Below, one piece after another: positions 1 to 5,812 of a stretch of 5,812 nucleotides of DNA (position 1 is the first letter of the stretch; every line of letters starts with the position of its first letter). The stretch covers positions 1-5,812 of the forward strand of contig JAPUGN010000001.1 of assembly GCA_027298165.1 (NCBI GenBank), read 5' to 3'. Under the pieces are notes generated by a model. It did not search any database, was not told the DNA's origin, and worked only from the letters and a program-made list of their open reading frames with translations. Source of the stretch: Nitrospinota bacterium (GTDB lineage: Bacteria; Nitrospinota; Nitrospinia; Nitrospinales; Nitrospinaceae). A program made the translations under genes and the position numbers.

Positions 1-767
1 CGGTAGGAGGAGTCGGAACGCAGGCCGTATTTTTTCGACGCCTTGCGCACCACCACCGGATCGAAAGCGGCGCTCTCCAAAACCACCGTCCGTGTGGACT
101 CCACCACCTGGCTGTGGATGCCGCCCATGATGCCGGCCAGCGCCACCGGTTTTTCCGCATCGGCAATCACCAGCGCATCAGTGCCCAGTTTCAACTCAGT
201 GCCATCGAGCGCGGTGAACGGCTCGTTCTTGCGGGCGCGGCGGATGACGATCTTCGAACCCGCCAGCAACGCCCCGTCAAACGCGTGCAGGGGCTGGCCG
301 TACTCCATCATGACAAAGTTGGTGATGTCGACGATATTATTGATGGGACGCAGTCCGACGGCCTTCAACCGGTCCGCCAGCCATTTGGGAGACGGTCCCG
401 GTTTTACGTTTTCGATGACCATCTCGGTATAGCGCGGGCACAGCTCCGGCTCTTTGTTCACCACGGTGATTTTTTTCTTAACCGGGGTGGCGCCCATGAC
501 TTTGGCCAACTGTTTGTCCGGTGCGGGCAGGGTGCAGGCCTTATGAATCATCGCCCCCACTTCGCGCGCCACGCCGATATGGCTCAGGCAATAGCCGCGG
601 TTGGGTGTCACGTTGAGCTCGATCACCTCGGTCGTGCGGCCGCCGCCCAGGTCGACCGACTCCCGGCCTTCGATTTCCAGGCCGCCCATGGTGAGCAGGT
701 CGCTCAATTTTTGAACGGAGAGGCCGTGGTCGATGTAGGTTTTCAGCCAATCGTGTTGAATCTTCAT
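1..767 (-). CDS. pheT: Phenylalanine--tRNA ligase beta subunit, N-terminal 255 residues (runs off left edge)
   Basis: The beta subunit of the alpha2-beta2 enzyme that charges tRNA(Phe) in the cytoplasm; it carries the editing domain that clears mischarged Tyr-tRNA(Phe). The frame is open from ATG at 767 to the edge. Seen in the translation: a B1 start (MKIQHDWLKTYI, then LLTMGGLEIEG at 24-34), the conserved VTPNRGYCLSHIGVARE at 53-69, the B3/B4 signature RPINNIVDITNFV followed by GQPLHAFD (140-164), LDGTELKL (188-194), and GLRSDSSY at the edge, which in the family continues as RFERG. Oddity: the roughly 110-residue EMAP/OB-fold tRNA-binding insertion (B2), usual in bacterial PheT between about residues 39 and 150, is absent; B1 runs directly into VTPNR. 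pheS is not upstream, because a divergent rnr is there. The ATG has no good Shine-Dalgarno, but the family start fits and a promoter lies about 40 bp upstream. Identity is certain; the C-terminal part is outside the window. Confidence 0.96.
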   Translation of the reverse strand, partial: MKIQHDWLKTYIDHGLSVQKLSDLLTMGGLEIEGRESVDLGGGRTTEVIELNVTPNRGYCLSHIGVAREVGAMIHKACTLPAPDKQLAKVMGATPVKKKITVVNKEPELCPRYTEMVIENVKPGPSPKWLADRLKAVGLRPINNIVDITNFVMMEYGQPLHAFDGALLAGSKIVIRRARKNEPFTALDGTELKLGTDALVIADAEKPVALAGIMGGIHSQVVESTRTVVLESAAFDPVVVRKASKKYGLRSDSSY

Positions 768-806
768 TTCATTCTGCGGGACAATACCTTATATAATAGG
801 AGTTGG

Positions 807-835
807 ATTATAGGTGAACTCCCGGCAAAAATCAA
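807..835 (-). promoter_or_regulatory. Sigma-70-type promoter for pheT
   Basis: On the minus strand, TTGATT (835-830) is followed after 17 bases by a perfect TATAAT (812-807). Transcription would begin near 800 and give a leader of about 33 nt before the pheT ATG at 767. It explains how pheT is expressed without pheS in front of it. The prediction rests on consensus match and spacing only. Confidence 0.6.
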
Positions 836-928
836 AACAGCGTCCGGCCCCCAAAATCCCCCCTGATGCTCCATCCTGTACGATGGCTCTATATAAGGAA
901 ACCTTTTAAAGTTCTTGCGGTAAATAAT

Positions 929-3052
929 ATGGACCTCTCCGAATCCAAAATATTAAAGCTCCTGCGGGCGAAAACCAACCGGCCTATGAAGTTTGCGGAA
1001 CTGATGAGCCTCCTGAGCATTCCCGAAAACCAACGGCGGGAGTTCCGCGCCCAGCTCAAGGAGATGGCCACCGAGGGAACGGTTGTCAAACTGCGCGGCG
1101 GCCGCTACGGCTTACCGGATGAGATGAACCTGATCCCCGGTGTTTTGTCCGGCCACCCGGACGGCTATGGGTTTGTGATCACTGAAGACGATTCGGAAGA
1201 CATTTACATCGGCCGGCATAATCTGGGCGGCGCCATGCACAACGATCACGTGCTGGTTCGCATTGAATCGCGCGGGCAACGTTTCGGACGGCAGGAGGGG
1301 CGGATCGTCCGTATTCTGGAACGCCGCACCACTACGTTGGTCGGCCTGTTCGAAGCCTTGAAGCGGGACGGCTGGGTGATCCCCTCCGAACACAAATATT
1401 TTCAGGATGTGTTCGTGCCCGGCAATGAAAAGAAAGGCGCGAAGCCGGGGCAGTTGGTCAGCGTGTCCATCATCGAATATCCGTCACGGCACCACCCGCC
1501 GGTGGGACGCGTCATCAAAGTGCTGGGCGATGCCAACGACCCCGAAGTGGAACTGCGCTCCATCATTCACAAATTCGGCGTGCGCCAGGATTTTTCACCG
1601 AAGGTCGAAAAACAGGTTCAGAAAATTAACGGGGACATCAGCGACCAGGAACGCAGCCGGAGACGGGATTTGACCGGAGACATAATTTTCACCATCGACG
1701 GCGAACGCGCCAAGGATTTCGACGACGCGGTGTCGCTGGAGACCACCGGCCGCGGTTACCGCCTCGGCGTGCATATCGCCGACGTCAGTCATTATGTGGC
1801 GGAAAACAGCCCGCTCGATAAAGAAGCGCTGGAACGCGGCACCAGTGTCTATTACGCGGATGGTGTCATCCCCATGCTGCCGTTCGAATTGTCGAACGAG
1901 TTGTGCAGTCTCAAACCGCGCCAAGAACGCTGCACCCTGAGCGTGTCGATTGCGTTCGACCTCCAGGGCAACGTGCTGGATTACGAAATTTTCGATTCCA
2001 TCATCAACAGTAAATTCCGATTCACCTACAACCAGGTGGCGGCCATGCTGGAATCGGGCTCGACGGACAAACAATACGAAGCCGTCATGCCCGTATTGCA
2101 GAACATGCTCACCCTCAGCCAACTGTTGCGCAAGCGCCGGTTTCAGGAGGGCAGTGTCGACTTCAACATTCCGGAGCCGGAAATCGTGATGGGCGAGAAG
2201 GGCCAGGTGCAAAACATCGTGAAGGCGGAGCACAATGTGGCTCACGAATTGATCGAAGAATTCATGCTGGCCGCCAACCGGGTGGTGGCGGAACATCTTG
2301 ACAAGAAAAATCTTCCGGGGATTCACCGTATCCACGAACCGCCGGACCAGGACAAACTGCACCGATTCCAGGAGTTCATCAAGGACCTCGGCTTTCGGCT
2401 TCCCACGCTTCGCAACATCCAGTCGAGCCATCTGCAGAACCTGCTGATGCGGGCACGCGGCCATGCCGAGGAACGGACCCTCAACATGCTGCTGTTGCGT
2501 TCTTTAAAAAAGGCCGTGTATTCGGAGAAAGATCCGGGGCATTTCTGCCTGGGGTTCGAGCATTACACGCATTTCACCTCTCCCATCCGCCGCTACCCGG
2601 ATCTGGCGACGCACCGGATGGTCAAAACCTTTCTCGGCAAAAAGAAATGCTCCCAGCAGGAACGCAAAAAACTTTTGCCCCGGAGTCGGGAACAGGCCGA
2701 ACAATCCAGCACCATGGAGGTCAAAGCGGTGGAGGTGGAACGGGAAATCGCCAACCTCCGGCGGGCGCAGTTCATGGCCGACAAGGTCGGGCAGGTGTAT
2801 TCCGGCCATATCTCCTCAGTCACCGGCTTCGGAATGTTTGTGGAACTCGATGAAATCTTTGTGGAGGGATTGGTGCATATCTCCAGTCTGGGGGACGACT
2901 ATTACGTGTACTACGAGCACGAGCACATGCTGAAAGGCCAGCACAAGAACCGCACCTACCGGATCGGCGACGCCCTTCAGGTGCGTGTCACCCGGGTCGA
3001 CATTTCCAAAAAACAGATCGACCTGTCCCCGGTATTAAAAAATAAGCGCTAA
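929..3052 (+). CDS. rnr: Ribonuclease R, 3'-5' exoribonuclease of the RNB (RNase II) family
   Basis: Processive hydrolytic 3'-5' exoribonuclease acting on structured RNA in mRNA decay, rRNA quality control and tmRNA-linked turnover. The 707-aa form has the full family order: an N-terminal winged-helix region (about 5-65), two cold-shock OB folds (from NLIPGVLSGHPDGYGFV, and the region around FVPGNEKKG), the RNB catalytic domain and a C-terminal S1 domain (about 620-700). The catalytic motif TIDGERAKDFDDAV supplies the four metal-binding aspartates at D257, D263, D265 and D266, with the same spacing as E. coli D272/D278/D280/D281. FTSPIRRYPDL (549-559) is the usual late RNB signature. It ends soon after S1 (VLKNKR) and lacks the long lysine-rich tail of the E. 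coli enzyme (813 aa). Start: ATG at 929 is preferred over the in-frame ATG at 866, because the extra 21 residues do not resemble the family and neither start has a strong Shine-Dalgarno. No plus-strand promoter is convincing. Confidence 0.97.
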   Translation: MDLSESKILKLLRAKTNRPMKFAELMSLLSIPENQRREFRAQLKEMATEGTVVKLRGGRYGLPDEMNLIPGVLSGHPDGYGFVITEDDSEDIYIGRHNLGGAMHNDHVLVRIESRGQRFGRQEGRIVRILERRTTTLVGLFEALKRDGWVIPSEHKYFQDVFVPGNEKKGAKPGQLVSVSIIEYPSRHHPPVGRVIKVLGDANDPEVELRSIIHKFGVRQDFSPKVEKQVQKINGDISDQERSRRRDLTGDIIFTIDGERAKDFDDAVSLETTGRGYRLGVHIADVSHYVAENSPLDKEALERGTSVYYADGVIPMLPFELSNELCSLKPRQERCTLSVSIAFDLQGNVLDYEIFDSIINSKFRFTYNQVAAMLESGSTDKQYEAVMPVLQNMLTLSQLLRKRRFQEGSVDFNIPEPEIVMGEKGQVQNIVKAEHNVAHELIEEFMLAANRVVAEHLDKKNLPGIHRIHEPPDQDKLHRFQEFIKDLGFRLPTLRNIQSSHLQNLLMRARGHAEERTLNMLLLRSLKKAVYSEKDPGHFCLGFEHYTHFTSPIRRYPDLATHRMVKTFLGKKKCSQQERKKLLPRSREQAEQSSTMEVKAVEVEREIANLRRAQFMADKVGQVYSGHISSVTGFGMFVELDEIFVEGLVHISSLGDDYYVYYEHEHMLKGQHKNRTYRIGDALQVRVTRVDISKKQIDLSPVLKNKR

Positions 3053-3129
3053 CGGCCTCCGGACGAAATGAGTTACACTCCGCTCGCTTTCCCCATTCTG
3101 ACATCTCCCATTCAACGGACTGGAAAAGG

Positions 3130-3387
3130 ATGACGCCTCTGCTTCCTTATTTTCTGGTTTACCTGTCGGGCATTCTCGCAGCCCTGCCGGCATCGCAGAA
3201 TTTTTTGTTTCCTTTGACAAAAACGCCTTACCCCCTTGTAGTCAATGTGTTCCATCACCCCCACCCTCAGGTCGTGGACCGCTACCGTCGTCACGGCGCC
3301 ACCCTATGGCGAACCGATCTGCAGGGCGCCATCCGCATTACCACCAACGGCACCGATACCCGCATCACCCACCATAAGGATTTGTAA
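3130..3387 (+). pseudogene. Remnant of comEC (DNA-uptake channel protein), internally deleted
   Basis: An 85-codon open stretch. Its second half (HHPHPQVVDRYRRHGATLW, then RTDLQGAIRITTNG) closely matches the extreme C-terminus of ComEC/Rec2, usually HPHPEVLERYRRxGAxxxRTDxxGAxxxxTxG. Its first half (PYFLVYLSGILAALPAS, then a proline-rich stretch) resembles the last membrane segments of the ComEC competence domain, where helix-LP-rich-P patterns are typical. ComEC usually has roughly 700-800 residues and a metallo-beta-lactamase-like domain between these parts. Here nearly all of that domain, including its HxHxDH metal site, is missing, with the join around residues 28-42. ComEC is the inner-membrane channel for single-stranded DNA in natural transformation; this piece could not do that job. 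It lies 77 bp after rnr with only a weak GGA ahead of the ATG. It may be untranslated debris or a small membrane protein. The C-terminal match is fairly sure; the membrane-half match is less so. Confidence 0.6.
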
Positions 3388-3436
3388 AACAATAATTTTA
3401 TTTTCAATGATCCAAACCTCTCTGCTTTCCCTTATG

Positions 3437-3469
3437 TTGTTTACACTCACTGTTGTTCTTTGTAAACAA
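3437..3469. repeat. Perfect 9-bp inverted repeat upstream of the diguanylate cyclase gene
   Basis: TTGTTTACA (3437-3445) and its exact reverse complement TGTAAACAA (3461-3469) are separated by 15 bases, so the arm centres lie 24 bp apart, just over two helical turns. The repeat sits 51-84 bp before the TTG start at 3521 in an AT-rich, gene-free spacer. The left arm contains TTTACA, a possible -35 element, though no good -10 lies 17 bases beyond it. A weak alternative promoter is TTGTTC (3453-3458) with TATCCT (3476-3481). It may be an operator for a dimeric regulator; there is no poly-T run, so a terminator is unlikely. Confidence 0.5.
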
Positions 3470-3510
3470 ACCTGTTATCCTTTGAAATATGCTGGTTACT
3501 ACCTTTTTTG

Positions 3511-3515
3511 AGGAG
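3511..3515 (+). promoter_or_regulatory. Shine-Dalgarno AGGAG that sets a TTG start
   Basis: AGGAG (within TGAGGAG) ends five bases before TTG at 3521. No in-frame ATG or GTG near the N-terminus has a comparable site. The reading frame downstream of TTG begins with a short polar stretch and a membrane helix, as expected for an inner-membrane protein, so TTG is taken as the true start. Confidence 0.8.
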
Positions 3516-3520
3516 AACGA

Positions 3521-4855
3521 TTGTCTAAAACCGCCAAAATTTATTTGATTTATGCAGGCCTCGGCCTGATTCCGATTCTTCTGGCTATCGTTCCACACAC
3601 GGAACCCAAGGGACCCTTCGCCCACCCGGTCACCACTTATTTCCCCTATCCCTTGTACATGGGATTCGCGTTGGTGGGGTTTCTATGTTTTAAGATCAAT
3701 CAGATCCGCATCCTGTTCTCCGTCCTGTTACTCCTGGGAATATGCTTCCTTCTGTTCAATCCCCTTACCTTCCAAATGATTGGGATCAAGTCGTGGGGTA
3801 TTTATAATGTGGTGGCCATGTCTTTCCCACTAACGCTGGCAGTAATGTTCAGCATTCGTGAAACCCGGCCCATGGATCTTCCGAATTTCAGCCGGCTGCT
3901 CTCGTCGCTGATCCCTTTTATCGTCCTGGGTTACCTGGCTTCCCGGGATGTGTCTTTATTCAACAAGATCGCTTTATTCAAAATTTTACCGGTAAAGGGA
4001 TTAATGCTCCCGCAGTTGGCGCTGGTTTCGCTGGCGATCTTCGGAACCGTGGTCTTTTTGCAAAAGGATCGTATCGTCAAACCCTTTGTCAGAGTGCTCG
4101 GGATCACCATGCTCCCGTTGATGGGCGCGATCTGGGCCGGTTTTAGTTTGATCAAATTCCTTTGGTACGATAAAAATAAGGTGGAGGCCGAATTTCTAGT
4201 GGCGGTGGAGGTCTCCTTTCCCTCTCTGCATATAGTGGCGGCCTTCACGATTATCTGCGCCATCCTGCTCCATACAATTTTTAGAACTTACTGGCACAGG
4301 GTGTATGTCGATGAGTTGACGGATATCGCCAACCGGCGGGCGTTGGACGAACGTTTGTCTACCATGACCGGGGAATACGCCATCGCCATGATGGATATCG
4401 ACCATTTCAAGGATTTTAATGACACCTACGGCCACGACGAAGGCGACAACGTGCTGAGACTGGTGGGCGGTCTGTTGAGCGAAGAGTTGGGGGATAAGGT
4501 CTACCGCTACGGCGGCGAGGAATTCTGCGCGGTGTTCATGGGGGTCTCGGGAGAAGACGCCTATATGTTTGTTAATAAAGTGCGCCGGAAATTGGAGGAG
4601 CGGGATTTCTACATCCGCAAGCCCAATTCCAAACGAGAGCACACCTCACGCTCCAACCGGAAAAAGAAAAAAAGGAATGGCAAGAAAGTCCATGTCACCA
4701 TCAGCATCGGCCTGGCCAGTCCCGGCCGGAAATCCAAAACGCCGGGGGATGTGATCAAACTGGCCGACCTGGCCCTGTACCAGGCCAAGAAAAAAGGGCG
4801 CAACCGCGTGGTGGTCTGGGATACCGAAAAAAATAAGGCCTCCACCCCGGTCTGA
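3521..4855 (+). CDS. Membrane-bound diguanylate cyclase (eight predicted helices plus GGDEF domain)
   Basis: Predicted inner-membrane enzyme making cyclic di-GMP from two GTP. The 444 residues start at TTG. The N-terminal part has about eight hydrophobic segments (near 7-24, 43-58, 63-79, 93-112, 126-140, 162-180, 193-215, 236-254) that I cannot assign to a named sensor family. The cytoplasmic GGDEF domain (about 262-436) has DELTDIANRRAL at 264-275, the metal/substrate motif MDIDHFKDFNDTYGH at 291-305, GD at 308-309 and an intact GGEEF active site at 331-335, so it should be active. The inhibitory RxxD site just before it reads ELGD (322-325), so product feedback through a classical I-site is probably lost. 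A strongly basic insertion (about 367-389, including RKKKKRNGKK) precedes VTISIGLA; similar basic loops occur in some other GGDEF proteins. No EAL or HD-GYP domain is seen. It appears to be a single-gene unit, bounded by an AT-rich spacer before it and a fresh promoter after it. Confidence 0.92.
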   Translation: MSKTAKIYLIYAGLGLIPILLAIVPHTEPKGPFAHPVTTYFPYPLYMGFALVGFLCFKINQIRILFSVLLLLGICFLLFNPLTFQMIGIKSWGIYNVVAMSFPLTLAVMFSIRETRPMDLPNFSRLLSSLIPFIVLGYLASRDVSLFNKIALFKILPVKGLMLPQLALVSLAIFGTVVFLQKDRIVKPFVRVLGITMLPLMGAIWAGFSLIKFLWYDKNKVEAEFLVAVEVSFPSLHIVAAFTIICAILLHTIFRTYWHRVYVDELTDIANRRALDERLSTMTGEYAIAMMDIDHFKDFNDTYGHDEGDNVLRLVGGLLSEELGDKVYRYGGEEFCAVFMGVSGEDAYMFVNKVRRKLEERDFYIRKPNSKREHTSRSNRKKKKRNGKKVHVTISIGLASPGRKSKTPGDVIKLADLALYQAKKKGRNRVVVWDTEKNKASTPV

Positions 4856-4858
4856 TCC

Positions 4859-4871
4859 CCGCCTCCGGCGG
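4859..4871 (+). terminator. Weak GC hairpin after the diguanylate cyclase gene
   Basis: CCGCC and GGCGG flank a TCC loop, starting four bases after the stop codon. The following tract (CCCTCTGTTTT) has only a short, interrupted run of T, so this is at best a weak intrinsic terminator. Its position between the stop and the next promoter (4887) makes it reasonable. Confidence 0.3.
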
Positions 4872-4886
4872 CCCTCTGTTTTCCCA

Positions 4887-4915
4887 TTGAGACCTTCCCC
4901 GAAATTTGATATAAA
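4887..4915 (+). promoter_or_regulatory. Sigma-70-type promoter for the small ORF-gatC-gatA unit
   Basis: TTGAGA (4887-4892), a 17-base spacer and TATAAA (4910-4915); each hexamer matches consensus at five of six positions with optimal spacing. Transcription would start near 4922, about 30 nt before the ATG at 4952. No other good promoter is seen between here and gatA, so it probably serves all three genes. Confidence 0.65.
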
Positions 4916-4951
4916 CAATCTTTCCAAAATTCATACCAATGAGGATGTTTC

Positions 4952-5161
4952 ATGGTCACACTTGAACAATTGAAGACCCATATTTCCACCATCAAGCCCA
5001 AGCTGGAAGAAGCTCAGAAGAAAGCGGGCGACGCCAAGTACGATCCCGACGTCCGCAAAATCAAGAAAAAGTACAAACGGTTGACCCGCAAGGCGGGGAA
5101 GATCGTTTATATGGAAAAGAAAAAAGAGGAAAAGGGGAAAAAGAAAAAAGGCGGCGAATAA
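4952..5161 (+). CDS. Small lysine-rich protein of unknown function (69 aa)
   Basis: I do not recognise a named family. The gene looks real: GAGGA (4941-4945) sits six bases before the ATG, and a strong promoter lies about 40 bp further up. The product contains 21 lysines and 3 arginines against 7 glutamates and 3 aspartates, so it is very basic. The first part (LEQLKTHISTIKPKLEEAQK) is amphipathic and probably helical or coiled-coil. A middle stretch (DVRKIKKKYKRLTRKAGKIV) has a basic helix pattern, and the tail (KKKEEKGKKKKGGE) is probably disordered. There is no signal peptide, membrane segment or cysteine. It ends 39 bp before gatC and probably shares its transcript. Binding to RNA, ribosomes or DNA is a guess from charge alone. 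Low-complexity lysine content means weak database matches should be distrusted. Confidence 0.75.
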   Translation: MVTLEQLKTHISTIKPKLEEAQKKAGDAKYDPDVRKIKKKYKRLTRKAGKIVYMEKKKEEKGKKKKGGE

Positions 5162-5200
5162 TTCTTACACCCTACCTTTTATTTCCCTCCCGGCCCCGTC

Positions 5201-5485
5201 ATGTCTTCCGATTCCTTTGATATTGAAAAGATCGCCCTGCTGGCTCGCCTGAAGCTCACCGCGGAGGAACAATCGCGGCTGGGCCGCCAGTTCGAAGGCA
5301 TTCTCGATCACATCGATCAATTGAACCGACTCGACACGGACAACGTGGAACCGACGTCCCACGTCCTGCCCCTCCAGAACGTGTTCCGCGAAGATGAAGT
5401 AAAGCCTGTCTTTGGGGACGGGAAATACCTGCCACTCGCCCCCCGGCAGGATAAGGATCACTACGAAGTCCCGAAGATCATCTGA
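5201..5485 (+). CDS. gatC: Asp-tRNA(Asn)/Glu-tRNA(Gln) amidotransferase subunit C
   Basis: The small subunit of GatCAB, which converts Glu-tRNA(Gln) to Gln-tRNA(Gln) and/or Asp-tRNA(Asn) to Asn-tRNA(Asn); GatC wraps around GatA and stabilises the GatA-GatB pair. The 94-aa length is normal. Family features run in order: IEKIALLARLKLTAEE near the start, FEGILDHIDQLNRLDT, VEPTSHVLPLQNVFREDEV, and a C-terminal VPKII. The family start matches ATG at 5201, yet the 20 bases before it are C/T-rich with no Shine-Dalgarno; translation may rely on the preceding small gene or on weak mRNA structure. gatA begins one base after the stop, which suggests tight coupling. gatB is not in the window. Confidence 0.95.
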   Translation: MSSDSFDIEKIALLARLKLTAEEQSRLGRQFEGILDHIDQLNRLDTDNVEPTSHVLPLQNVFREDEVKPVFGDGKYLPLAPRQDKDHYEVPKII

Positions 5486-5486
5486 C

Positions 5487-5812
5487 ATGCATCAGCCCAC
5501 CATCATTCAGGCCCGGCATCAGCTCAAAGATAAAAAATATTCGGCGGTGGAACTGCTGGATGCGGTCTACAAACGCATCGACGCGATGGACGGCAAAGTG
5601 CGAGCCTATGTTCACCTGACGCGTGACATCGCGCAACAACAGGCTGAGGAGGCGGACCAAAAAATCGCCGCAGGGGAAGACGCGCCGCTGTTGGGCGTGC
5701 CCATTGCGCTCAAGGATCTGATTTGCATGAAAGACACGCGCACCACCTGCGCGTCCCACATTCTGGAAAATTTCATTTCGCCCTACGACGCAACGGTTGT
5801 CCAACGGTTGAA
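5487..5812 (+). CDS. gatA: Asp-tRNA(Asn)/Glu-tRNA(Gln) amidotransferase subunit A, N-terminal 108 residues (runs off right edge)
   Basis: The glutaminase subunit of GatCAB, of the amidase-signature family; it releases ammonia from glutamine and passes it to GatB. ATG at 5487 lies one base after the gatC stop, so a gatCA operon with translational coupling is likely; no separate Shine-Dalgarno is evident. The visible part shows the N-terminal helices (SAVELLDAVYKRIDAMDGKV, then AYVHLT), then PLLGVPIALKDLICMK with the catalytic-triad lysine at K76, TRTTCASHILENF and SPYDATVVQRL, all typical of GatA. The two catalytic serines and the rest of the roughly 480-residue protein are beyond the edge. 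The frame is open to the last base, with no stop inside the window. Confidence 0.96.
   Translation, partial: MHQPTIIQARHQLKDKKYSAVELLDAVYKRIDAMDGKVRAYVHLTRDIAQQQAEEADQKIAAGEDAPLLGVPIALKDLICMKDTRTTCASHILENFISPYDATVVQRL

Noticed and set aside
764..772. Two-codon minus-strand mini-ORF (ATG AAA TGA) overlapping the pheT start
   Set aside because: It could affect initiation in principle, but it is too short and lacks any ribosome-binding site to support a claim.
114..866. Long plus-strand open frame of 250 codons
   Set aside because: It lies antisense to pheT, whose conserved protein motifs are unmistakable; the plus-strand translation has no recognisable domain and runs past the pheT start into the divergent spacer.
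871..886. Small inverted repeat CCATC-CTGTAC-GATGG in the pheT-rnr spacer
   Set aside because: Five-bp arms are within chance expectation; there is no T-run and no clear link to a promoter.
866..928. Upstream in-frame ATG extending RNase R by 21 residues
   Set aside because: It has no Shine-Dalgarno, and the extra residues do not look like the family N-terminus; ATG at 929 gives the expected start of the winged-helix region.
1595..2464. Minus-strand open frame of 289 codons inside rnr
   Set aside because: It is the antisense shadow of the RNB catalytic domain in high-G+C codons, rich in His/Val/Arg, with no family resemblance.
3068..3133. A 21-codon ORF whose stop overlaps the ATG at 3130 (ATGA)
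   Set aside because: The start site is weak and the peptide has no recognisable features; the overlap is probably coincidental in the debris after rnr.
3391..3402. AATAA-TT-TTATT inverted repeat just after the comEC remnant
   Set aside because: A stem made only of A-T pairs with a two-base loop is not stable enough to call a terminator.

Overview
The window is ordinary bacterial housekeeping DNA with about 60% G+C by eye, closely packed genes and short intergenic gaps. It holds two partial genes at the edges (pheT on the minus strand at the left, gatA on the plus strand at the right), three complete confident genes (rnr, a membrane diguanylate cyclase, gatC), one small lysine-rich gene of unknown function, and a remnant that looks like the tail of comEC. 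A gatC-gatA pair means the organism makes Gln-tRNA(Gln) and/or Asn-tRNA(Asn) by amidating mischarged tRNA. That fits many bacterial phyla and argues against an E. coli-like gammaproteobacterium. The overall flavour (moderately high G+C, deltaproteobacteria- or Nitrospinota-like proteins) is only a guess at lineage.

Layout. Positions 767 to 1 (minus) encode the first 255 residues of the phenylalanyl-tRNA synthetase beta subunit. A short divergent spacer (768-928) carries a good minus-strand promoter for pheT. Ribonuclease R (929-3052, plus) follows, then a decayed or internally deleted comEC remnant (3130-3387). A 133-bp AT-rich spacer contains a perfect 9-bp inverted repeat. Next is a TTG-initiated eight-helix GGDEF diguanylate cyclase (3521-4855). 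A clear sigma-70-type promoter (4887-4915) then drives a likely operon: a 69-aa lysine-rich protein (4952-5161), gatC (5201-5485) and gatA (5487 to the right edge).

How the genes relate. pheT, gatC and gatA all concern aminoacyl-tRNA formation, and RNase R degrades structured RNA, so the flanks are translation and RNA maintenance. The diguanylate cyclase and the comEC remnant sit between them without an obvious functional link.

The most notable observation is that PheT reads straight through from its N-terminal B1 segment to the following core, without the roughly 110-residue B2 (EMAP/OB-fold tRNA-binding) insertion usual in bacterial PheT. pheT is also separated from pheS. I see no mobile element, CRISPR array, RNA gene or coherent undescribed multi-gene system.
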